From JBLIRR01 sp049472395 (lineage in GTDB: Bacteria > SZUA-182 > DTGQ01 > JBLIRR01), in NCBI GenBank assembly GCA_049472395.1, contig JBLIRR010000002.1:186001-250000 (forward strand): a DNA stretch of 64,000 bases, in the 5' to 3' direction. The notes beneath the pieces were generated by a model. It did no database searches. It saw nothing but the letters and a program-made list of their open reading frames with translations, and was not told the origin of the DNA. The first letter of the stretch is position 1. Each line of letters opens with the position of its first letter. Below, piece after piece: positions 1 through 6,600 of this stretch. Both the position numbers and the translations under genes were made by a program.

Positions 1-660
1 AGTCCCCTCTCACCGGCCCTCGTGAAAGAGGCGATTGCGTGTAATATGCCGATTTATACATCGTATGGTTCAACAGAGATGTGCTCACAAATCACCACAA
101 CAGGCCCGGGAGATAAAGCTCCACGACTTTTTACCTCAGGAAGACTCCTTGATTACAGGGAACTTAAAATTGCGGCAGATGGAGAAATTTTGGTCAAGGG
201 AGAGACTTTGTTTAAAGGCTATGTTGAAAGAGATACGACAAAACAAAGCCTCGATTCACAGGGGTGGTTTCATACGGGGGACCTAGGGAAACTTGATAAT
301 GACGGGTACTTGATGGTCCATGGACGAAAAGATACTATGTTTATCTCAGGTGGTGAAAATATACACCCTGAAGAGATTGAGAAGCACCTGTGCCGTATAG
401 ATAATGTTTTGGAAGCAGTAGTTGTTCCCATTAGCAATGATGAATTTGGAGAGCGTCCCGTGGCATTTCTAAAAACAAAAGATGGTATATGGATACATCC
501 GGATATCCTTAAAAAGCATCTTGAGAAGAACCTGGCGCGATTTAAAATCCCTGACTACTTTTTTCCCTTTCCCCTCTCAATCCCTCAAAGGAGCATCAAA
601 CACAATCGAAGGTATTTTCAAGAACTGGCGCACAAAAAAATAAACCATATTTCACCCTAA
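1..660 (+). CDS. menE: o-succinylbenzoate-CoA ligase family enzyme, C-terminal part (5' end outside window)
   Basis: This is the C-terminal two thirds or so of an ANL-superfamily acyl-CoA synthetase; the reading frame is open back to base 1, so the gene starts upstream. Visible motifs are the YGSTE core signature, the WFHTGDLG motif with the ribose-binding Asp, and the hinge region GRKDTMFISGGENIHPEEIE. A Lys in the last segment (SIKHNRR) sits where the adenylation Lys is expected. The family activates carboxylic acids with ATP and then loads CoA. The menE call, which makes o-succinylbenzoyl-CoA in menaquinone synthesis, is inferred from the neighbouring hotdog thioesterase and menG, which together cover the later steps. 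Its stop overlaps the end of the convergent thioesterase gene by a few bases. Another substrate cannot be excluded from the fragment alone. Confidence 0.8.
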   Translation, partial: SPLSPALVKEAIACNMPIYTSYGSTEMCSQITTTGPGDKAPRLFTSGRLLDYRELKIAADGEILVKGETLFKGYVERDTTKQSLDSQGWFHTGDLGKLDNDGYLMVHGRKDTMFISGGENIHPEEIEKHLCRIDNVLEAVVVPISNDEFGERPVAFLKTKDGIWIHPDILKKHLEKNLARFKIPDYFFPFPLSIPQRSIKHNRRYFQELAHKKINHISP

Positions 661-1053
661 TTCCATAAGGGACACCCTTAATCTCTCAGGCAAGGAAATT
701 TTCCCCCCATGTTCCTTCGACACGGCAACATGAACTGTTTTCACTTTGCCGGCAGATCTCCCATCCTGATTGATAAAATCATAGAGCAGGCTAAAAGAGG
801 TACTACCGATATCCCCAGGTTGAATTCTCACGGTTATCCTATCACCTACAAAAAGCGATGCCCTATAATCCGCCTCCGCATGCACAATAGGCAAAAGAAA
901 ATCAGCCTTCTTCAACAAGAAAGCACAACTAAAATTAATCGATTCCAAGAATCCCTCAAACGCATCATGAGCAATCTTGAATTGATTGGAGAAAAAAAGA
1001 AATCCTGCCGCATCAGTATCATGCAATCTAATCGTTGTGTGATACGTAAACAT
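652..1053 (-). CDS. hotdog-fold acyl-CoA thioesterase, probably 1,4-dihydroxy-2-naphthoyl-CoA hydrolase
   Basis: A 4HBT-type thioesterase of about 133 residues. The N-terminal motif LHDTDAAGFLFFSNQFKIAH holds the Asp of the family active site (D-x2-G), followed by the long hotdog helix and strands. Proteins of this size and motif hydrolyse small acyl-CoAs. Here it lies between menE and menG, so the DHNA-CoA thioesterase step of menaquinone synthesis is the best guess, though it is inferred from context. The ATG at 1053 is chosen over the longer frame (to 1080) because family members begin just before the FxYHxxIRxHDTD motif and an AAAGAG sequence sits 7 bases upstream. It is transcribed with the upstream menG gene. 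Confidence 0.78.
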   Translation of the reverse strand: MFTYHTTIRLHDTDAAGFLFFSNQFKIAHDAFEGFLESINFSCAFLLKKADFLLPIVHAEADYRASLFVGDRITVRIQPGDIGSTSFSLLYDFINQDGRSAGKVKTVHVAVSKEHGGKISLPERLRVSLMELG

Positions 1054-1120
1054 AAACACGCTCTTTCTGGAACCATTCACAGGGTTCCGCGTTCAACCTT
1101 CAGGATTATAGTTCATGACA

Positions 1121-1864
1121 CTATCCAGTAACCGTCGGTTTTACTGCATAATGTATCGCGACAATCCCCCCTGTAAGATTTGTATACTTTACCATATCCC
1201 ATCCACAGCATGAGATCAAGGAACTGAATTGCCTCTGATCAGGAAATTCTTTAATGCTCCGGCTCAAATATTTATACGAGGCGTAATCGCCCTGAAAAAA
1301 CGAGGCAATTTTGGGAAGTATAAAGGCTAAATAGTGAGAATAGAGAGTATCTAAAAAAACACATGGTAAATGCGAAAATTCAAGACAAATAAGGCAGCCA
1401 CCCGGTTTCGTAACTCGTAAAAACTCTTTTAATGCCTTTTCCCTGTCAATTACATTCCTTATGCCGAACGCAATTGTAACACAATGAAAACTATTCTCTT
1501 TAAAAGGAAGATTCTCCGCATCAACCATCTGGCAAGAAATCTGATCAGCGCACCCTGCTTTGTGTACCTTATTTCCCCCAATGGAAAGCATTTTTTTCGA
1601 TAGATCTGTTGCCATGATCTTTATTTTTTTATCATAGCGGCGACAGATATCTATCGATAAATCGCATGTTCCCGCTGCCACATCAAGAATCAGAGATCTG
1701 GGAACCACCTTTACCATTCGCGTCGTATACCATCGCCAATATCGATCGATACCACAACTTAAAAGATGATTAAGAAAATCATACCGTGTAGCAACAGTGG
1801 AGAACATCCTCTTTATTGCATCTTTATCAATGGTATCTTTTTTCTTATATATATTCATTTTCAT
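1121..1864 (-). CDS. menG: demethylmenaquinone methyltransferase (UbiE/MenG family)
   Basis: A class I SAM-dependent methyltransferase of 247 residues, the usual length for UbiE/MenG. Family signatures are clear: the N-terminal VATRYDFLNHLLSCGIDRYWR, the SAM-binding LDVAAGTCDLSI glycine loop, DAENLPFKENSFHCVTIAFG, and the downstream IRNV and LRVTKPGG motifs. It carries out C-methylation of demethylmenaquinone, the final step of menaquinone biosynthesis, at the inner face of the membrane. It lies 67 bases upstream of the thioesterase gene on the same strand and opposite the menE tail, so three menaquinone functions cluster here. Menaquinone use supports a respiratory organism. The start has no strong Shine-Dalgarno sequence, and the second Met (position 3) would also serve. 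Confidence 0.92.
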   Translation of the reverse strand: MKMNIYKKKDTIDKDAIKRMFSTVATRYDFLNHLLSCGIDRYWRWYTTRMVKVVPRSLILDVAAGTCDLSIDICRRYDKKIKIMATDLSKKMLSIGGNKVHKAGCADQISCQMVDAENLPFKENSFHCVTIAFGIRNVIDREKALKEFLRVTKPGGCLICLEFSHLPCVFLDTLYSHYLAFILPKIASFFQGDYASYKYLSRSIKEFPDQRQFSSLISCCGWDMVKYTNLTGGIVAIHYAVKPTVTG

Positions 1865-1925
1865 ACCCCATCGCTCAATTATAAATACAATCTGGTATAT
1901 TTTTCAATCTCCTCGGGGGCAATTC

Positions 1926-2126
1926 CAGGGCTATCGCATGAAGGATTTCGATCAAAGGTCACTCATGGGTATTATTATTTTACCACAGAGGACACAGAGA
2001 TCACAGAGGGAGTATGAATATCAGTGTCCTCTGTGCTATTTGTGGTGAATTTAAAAAGCCTACATTATACCCTTGCTGGCTATAGTTAATCGCACAGAAT
2101 GAATTTCCTCATGCGATTGCCCTGAT
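1926..2126. repeat. inverted pair of an intergenic 25-bp repeat bracketing a palindromic element
   Basis: The segment at 1926-1950, read on the minus strand, and the segment at 2101-2126, read on the plus strand, share the core CATGCGAT[A/T]GCCCTG plus a GAA-T-rich left part. A third copy lies at 6368-6390. The two copies here face each other across about 150 bases that contain the ACCACAGAGG element, which resembles the layout of a small non-autonomous mobile element. No transposase is nearby, so mobility is inference. Confidence 0.5.
1982..2046. repeat. palindromic intergenic repeat, copy 1 (ACCACAGAGG type)
   Basis: The left arm ACCACAGAGGACACAGAG (1982-1999) is mirrored by GTGTCCTCTGTG and TGTGGT on the right (2024-2046), so transcripts would fold into a long hairpin. 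A near-identical unit lies at 20890-20973. This is a dispersed intergenic repeat; arms of this kind are familiar from several environmental bacterial genomes. Confidence 0.75.
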
Positions 2127-2366
2127 AGTCAAAGAAATATATATTGATATTAATTTGCTTTTAGGATAAGATAGCATTTCTGGAAGAGTGTTAAAACGGT
2201 CAAAAAAAGACATTACTGATTATAAATTCAGATAATATCGCTCCCTACTTTATTAAATAAATTATTGATTTGCAGCTTAAAGGTGACGTGTATCTTATTT
2301 AGAGACAACGGCATAAATATCAGTATTCGATTTGAACTTAACAGGGAATAAAACAAGGATCAGGGC

Positions 2367-3636
2367 ATGAATAAATCAAAAATTATGATTGTTGAAGATG
2401 AGGCTATTATCAGAGAAGATTTAAGGATAAGCCTTGAAGGGATGGGCTATGCTATTATAGCAAGCGTTGCGACGGGTGAGGCGGCCATTGAAAAAGCAGG
2501 GAAGGATAGGCCGGATATCATACTTATGGACGTCCAGCTTCATGGGCCTATGGATGGTATTGAAGCTGCGGAGATTATCAAATCTGGCTTCGGGATACCG
2601 GTAGTATTTCTCACAGCCCATGCTGATGAAGAAAGGCTGCAGCGAGCTAAGCTTATTCTTCCATTTGGCTATATGCTCAAGCCATTTCAGAATCAACAGG
2701 TTAAAGCAGCCATTGAGATGGCCCTCTATGTCGCACAAGTTGATGCTCAGCGAATTAGGGCTGAGGAAGAGCTGAAAGAGCATAAGAAAGCTTTGATAAA
2801 GAAAACAGATGATTTAGGCAAAAGGATTAAGGAGCTTAATTGTCTTTATGGAATCTGCAACCTTTTTGAGGGGCAGGAAGTCTCGTATGAGGAAATAATG
2901 CAGGGGATAGTCGCGCTCATTCCCTCATCATAGCAATATCCGGAAATTACCTGCACACGAATACTCCTAAAGGGGGAAGAATTCAAGGCTGATAATTTCA
3001 AGGAAAGCATATGGAAACAGAGCGCTGAATTAGTATGGATGGCAATTGTGTCGGCACCGTAGAAGTGTATTATATGGAAGAGAAACCGGAGATGGATGAA
3101 GGCCCTTTCCTTAAGGAAGAACGAGATCTGATAAATACCATCGCCGCGAAAATTGCGAGAATTGTTAAAAGTCAAATAACGGAAGAAGCACTAAAAGATT
3201 CTCAGTTGAAACTGCAGGAACAAAAAGAGCGACTGGAGTAAAAGAACAATGCCCTCAAGGAGATTCTTGCCCAAATTGAAATCGAGAAAAAGAAAATTAA
3301 CCTGAATGTCCTGGCCAACATAGATAACCTATTGCTGCCGATTGTAAAAAAGATCAGGATAGAAGGAGATTCCTCCGAATATATCGATTTATTGGAAACT
3401 GGTTGAAAGAATTAACATCATCTTTCGGCAATAAAATAGCAGAAAAAAATGCTCAACTGACCCCACGAGAGATCGAAATCTGTAATATGAAAAAAAACGG
3501 TTTTACCAATAAGGAAATATCCCGCCTTCTATGCCTTTCTATCCAGACAGTTGAAAAGCACCGCGCCAAAGTTAGAAATAAATTAGGGATATCCCATACG
3601 AATGTAAATCTTACCTCTTTCCTTCAAACACTCTAA
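2367..3636 (+). pseudogene. response regulator (REC - coiled coil - sensor-like - LuxR HTH), broken by two stops and two frameshifts
   Basis: One ancestral gene can be read through four lesions. The REC domain is intact (IVEDEA acidic pair, phospho-acceptor in ILMDVQL, Lys in LKPF), and is followed by a coiled coil and a sensor-like segment. Reading stops at TAG 2931-2933, where a Trp codon is expected. The same frame continues to about 3035, where one base is missing. The next piece ends at TAA 3239-3241, where a Gln codon would fit. A second one-base loss lies near 3398-3402. The last 77 codons (3403-3636) form a LuxR-type HTH (LTPREIEICNM, NKEISRLL, TVEKHRAKVRNKLG). The 188-residue N-terminal product could still be made as a stand-alone receiver. 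All pieces align to one familiar architecture, so loss of function is the simplest reading. Assembly error is possible but would need four errors. Confidence 0.85.
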
Positions 3637-3902
3637 GATAAAATTTTTTAATAGAGTCTCTAAAGTAATCTTTATCCTTTAATAGAGATCCGGTGGGTAG
3701 TTTCTATACCCGGAGCATACTTATTAAAAAGAAGTTTACTCTAATAAAGACCGTAAATAATATATCCTAGAAGATGAAAAATGATATATAATTTTTACAA
3801 TTTATTATTTGAGAAAGGAGGGCCTAATAAAGAAATCGTTCATTCTATTACCTAATGAGCCTACATTATACCATAACCCACTAAATAATGAGGAGTATTA
3901 TA
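3637..3902. promoter_or_regulatory. intergenic region upstream of cheW
   Basis: No gene is seen. An AT-rich leader contains AGCCTACATTATACC (about 3858-3872), the same 15-mer found at about 2057-2071, which makes a shared regulatory role possible. The cheW Shine-Dalgarno AGGAG is at 3891-3895. Confidence 0.35.
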
Positions 3903-4421
3903 ATGAAGAAAAATCAAAGCAATGCCATTCTTACTGAGAACTTATATGATGAAGATGATAAGGAGGACACCCAAAAGGATAAATTTCTCACTTTTCATGT
4001 CGGGAATGAAGATTATGGGATCGATATACGATATGTCACAGAGATTATAGGCATTCAAAAGATTACCGAAGTCCCTGATATGCCTGATTTTGTAAAAGGC
4101 GTCATCAACTTGCGGGGAAAGGTAATTCCGGTTATGGATGTGCGAACACGCTTCAGGATCAAGGCCTGCGAATATGATGAGCGGACTTGTATCATGGTGG
4201 TGAATATAAACGATGTTTCCATTGGATTAGTGGTGGACACAGTGAGTGAAATGATAGACATTCCCGAGTCTCACATTGAACCGCCGCCCAGGACGGGAAG
4301 AGGGGTAAAGAGCCGGTATATAAAAGGCATGGGCAAGGTGGGAGAGGAAGTCAAAATACTTCTTGATGTAAATAAGTTGCTTTTTGAGGATGAACTGGAG
4401 CAGATTAGCGCAGGAGTTTAG
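3903..4421 (+). CDS. cheW: chemotaxis coupling protein CheW
   Basis: A single CheW/SH3-like domain protein of about 172 residues, carrying hallmark segments (FLTFHVGNEDYGIDIRYV, PDFVKGVINLRGKVIPVMD, GLVVDTVSEM, and IKGMGKVGEEVKILLDVNKLL). It bridges chemoreceptors to CheA in the polar signalling array. The ATG at 3903 is preferred to the one at 3888 because AGGAG at 3891-3895 gives a 7-base spacing; the upstream ATG would place this Shine-Dalgarno inside the coding region. The chemoreceptor gene follows 80 bases downstream on the same strand. The matching kinase is probably the CheA at 60.6 kb, though that link is inference. The stop is TAG, which shows that TAG is an ordinary terminator in this genome. 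Confidence 0.95.
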   Translation: MKKNQSNAILTENLYDEDDKEDTQKDKFLTFHVGNEDYGIDIRYVTEIIGIQKITEVPDMPDFVKGVINLRGKVIPVMDVRTRFRIKACEYDERTCIMVVNINDVSIGLVVDTVSEMIDIPESHIEPPPRTGRGVKSRYIKGMGKVGEEVKILLDVNKLLFEDELEQISAGV

Positions 4422-4501
4422 AACAAGATAGAGCACAAGAGTTTAAGAAGAGATAAAAATTAACGAAATATATTTTTTAATAGATAAAGAGGGGATGAAC
4501 A

Positions 4502-5341
4502 ATGAAGATCGGGGTTAAATTAATTGTGGGATTTTGCGGCGTGGCCACTTTTGTCGCCTTCGTGGGCCTTGTCAGTATGATAAGCATTAAGAAAATAGGA
4601 AACTCAACTGATATAATTTTAGAGGAAAAAGTATCTATCTCAGATCATTCAATGGAGGCAAAGACGGCAATGGTTGCACAAAAAGCCAGTGCCGAGGAGT
4701 ATATGGGCCTAAAGTCTCCCAAGAAAACGGCTCAGTTGCGGAAGGCATTCAAAACCCATATGGAAGAGTTTGATGCTTTGGAGAGACTGCTTTCCAAGGA
4801 GGTCGTTGCCAAACATGAAGATTTTTGTGAAAAGGCAATAGGTAAAGGAAATATGTTTGATCAAAAGGACGAGGCATTGAGCTTGATAGAGGCAACAGAG
4901 GAGAAAATGGCCCTGGTGGACGAATATAGCGAAAAGGGTGATGAGGTAATGGATAAGGTTGAAGAAATCGCAAGTGAAGATATGGAATATGCCATGAACA
5001 ATGCCGATTCGACCCAGGGTAAAAGTAACCTGCTTATCACTATGTTTACAATAATAAGTTTTATCCTTGCCCTTGGTATAGGATTTTTTATCGGACGTGG
5101 GATATCTGTTCCCCTTGGACGTGCTGTTGAGGTGGCAGATGCTATCGCCGCCGGTGATTTGGAGCAAAAGATAGATATTAACCGGTCGGATGAAATCGGA
5201 CATCTTGGCAAATCAATGGCTGTCATGGTTAAAAATTTAAAGAATCAAAGATCTGAAATTGAGAAGAATGTCTCGGACCTTAACCAAATTCTTAATAATG
5301 TGGCCGATGCCTCAAACCAGATTTCAGCTGGCTCACAATAG
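4502..5341 (+). CDS. methyl-accepting chemotaxis protein, N-terminal half (ends at in-frame TAG)
   Basis: This is the sensory half of a chemoreceptor: TM1 at about residues 7-29, a helical periplasmic domain (about 30-176), TM2 at about 177-198, and a HAMP domain (about 199-250, with GISVPLG and the DEIGHLG motif). The GAGGGG Shine-Dalgarno lies just before the ATG. It ends at TAG 5339-5341, directly followed in the same frame by the cytoplasmic signalling half. A Gln codon is expected at the TAG (family sequences read SAGSQQ or similar), so a CAG to TAG transition explains it. Alone, this product would be a membrane sensor without the CheA/CheW-binding tip. Downstream reinitiation, readthrough or recent pseudogenisation are the options. 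Confidence 0.8.
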   Translation: MKIGVKLIVGFCGVATFVAFVGLVSMISIKKIGNSTDIILEEKVSISDHSMEAKTAMVAQKASAEEYMGLKSPKKTAQLRKAFKTHMEEFDALERLLSKEVVAKHEDFCEKAIGKGNMFDQKDEALSLIEATEEKMALVDEYSEKGDEVMDKVEEIASEDMEYAMNNADSTQGKSNLLITMFTIISFILALGIGFFIGRGISVPLGRAVEVADAIAAGDLEQKIDINRSDEIGHLGKSMAVMVKNLKNQRSEIEKNVSDLNQILNNVADASNQISAGSQ

Positions 5342-6235
5342 ATGTCAGATTCCAGTCAGTCAGTCTCGCAAGGGGTTACTGAGCAAGCATCTTCGCTTGA
5401 GCAGATAACCAGTTCCATGAACGAGATGGGTTCTCAAACAAAGCAAAATGCTGAAAATGCTAATCAAGCAAATAAACTTGCTGATGAGGCGCGGGCCGCG
5501 GCAGAACGCGGGAATACCCAGATGCAGGAGATGGTCACGGCTATGGGAGAGATTAATGAATCAGGCAGAAATATCTCCAAGATCATCAAAGTAATAGATG
5601 AAATTGCGTTCCAGACAAATCTCCTCGCCCTTGATGCGGCTGTAGAAGCTGCACGTGCCGGAAAGTACGGCAAGGGCTTTGCTGTAGTAGCTGAAGAAGT
5701 GAGGAACCTGGCTGGCCGCAGCGCCAAAGCGGCAGAGGAGACAGCAGAGCTGATAGAAGGTTCGGTTAAAAAAACAGAAAAAGGTACGGAGATTGCCAAT
5801 AAGACGGCTGAGGCGTTGAGTGAAATTTTAACCGGGGTAACCAAGGCCTCAGATCTGGTGGGAGAGATCGCCGCTGCATCGAATGATCAAGCCCAGGGAA
5901 TAGCCCAGGTTCATCAAGGCCTCGGGCAGATTGATCAAGTGACCCGGCAGGCGACGGCTAACGCCGAGGAAGGCGCTTCTGCCGCCGAGGAACTATCCAA
6001 CCAGGCAGCGCAATTAAAAGCCATGTTAGACCGCTTTATGCAAAAAGATCAACATCACCAATCATCAGCGTCGAATAGTGTCACCACTTTCTCCCAGAAC
6101 GCTCGATCACTTCCGACCCAAAGTAGCAGGCAGATAGCCGGTCAACATACAAGGGAAAAGCATTCAATAGGGTTGGTGAATGTTGATCCAAAGAAAATTA
6201 TTCCTCTTGACGACAATGAATTCGGGAAATATTAG
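5342..6235 (+). CDS. methyl-accepting chemotaxis protein, C-terminal signalling half (same frame as upstream half)
   Basis: This is the cytoplasmic coiled-coil signalling domain of the receptor that starts at 4502. The highly conserved hairpin tip is intact (IDEIAFQTNLLALDAAVEAA, then GKGFAVVAEEVRNLA). The next helix carries Gln/Glu pairs suited to methylation, and the C-terminal tail is short, with no obvious CheR-binding pentapeptide. The first codon is an ATG directly touching the upstream TAG, which could allow coupled termination-reinitiation, although there is no good Shine-Dalgarno. The 297 codons contain no further lesion, so the TAG is recent or is tolerated. If translated separately it would be a soluble receptor fragment. 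Note Asp for the usual Asn in the LALNAAVEA motif. Confidence 0.8.
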   Translation: MSDSSQSVSQGVTEQASSLEQITSSMNEMGSQTKQNAENANQANKLADEARAAAERGNTQMQEMVTAMGEINESGRNISKIIKVIDEIAFQTNLLALDAAVEAARAGKYGKGFAVVAEEVRNLAGRSAKAAEETAELIEGSVKKTEKGTEIANKTAEALSEILTGVTKASDLVGEIAAASNDQAQGIAQVHQGLGQIDQVTRQATANAEEGASAAEELSNQAAQLKAMLDRFMQKDQHHQSSASNSVTTFSQNARSLPTQSSRQIAGQHTREKHSIGLVNVDPKKIIPLDDNEFGKY

Positions 6236-6600
6236 CCTTGGTTAAATTGCTCATATTGATACATGATTCTAATGTTACCAAGATTCGGTCGGCCTTCATG
6301 GGCCGCCCGTAAAAACCTAATGACACACAAAATTCAAAAAACTAAGAGGTAGAGATACAGATCAAAATCGAAATCCTTCATGCGATTGCCATAGTAGCAA
6401 TTCTGATTTTGGGCAGATGATAGAGCGGTCTTACGAAAAAAAATAACCGATAAAAAAATATTCGTAACCATTCAGGGATGAGAGGTTTAAAGCTCAAAGG
6501 TTAATAAGTTCAGGATTCGCCAAATATATAAACAAAAGCAACCCCGGACCTGCATATGGTCAATGCTTTCGTACATGGATGCAAGAAAAGAGAGATATGA
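6236..6600. other. 365-base intergenic region
   Basis: No gene is seen. A short GC hairpin (CGGCC 6290-6294 with GGCCG 6301-6305, loop TTCATG) lies 55 bases after the receptor stop; it lacks a T tract, so it is at best a weak terminator. The third copy of the CATGCGATTGCC repeat is at 6368-6390. The Shine-Dalgarno-like AGAGAG for the next gene is at 6589-6594. Confidence 0.4.
6368..6390 (+). repeat. intergenic repeat, third copy (CCTTCATGCGATTGCC core)
   Basis: It matches the minus strand of 1926-1950 at about 20 of 21 positions and the plus strand of 2101-2126 less closely. All three copies lie in intergenic DNA around the broken sensory genes. Confidence 0.55.

Larger units (their letters stand above)
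1865..2366. other. 502-base intergenic region with repeats and promoter region
   Basis: No credible gene is seen. The region carries the promoter for menG (leftward) and for the response-regulator pseudogene (rightward). It holds two intergenic repeat families: inverted copies of a CATGCGAT-containing 25-mer at about 1926-1950 and 2101-2126, flanking an ACCACAGAGG palindromic element at 1982-2046. The 15-mer AGCCTACATTATACC at about 2057-2071 recurs at about 3858-3872 in front of cheW, so it may be a shared promoter or operator element. Confidence 0.6.

Noticed and set aside
2931..2933. TAG in the response regulator as a readthrough site
   Set aside because: Another stop and two frameshifts follow in the same ancestral gene, so decay is the better explanation.
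5339..5341. TAG as pyrrolysine or a reassigned codon
   Set aside because: TAG ends cheW and the receptor itself in normal places, the expected residue is Gln, and no Pyl genes are seen; a point mutation is simpler.
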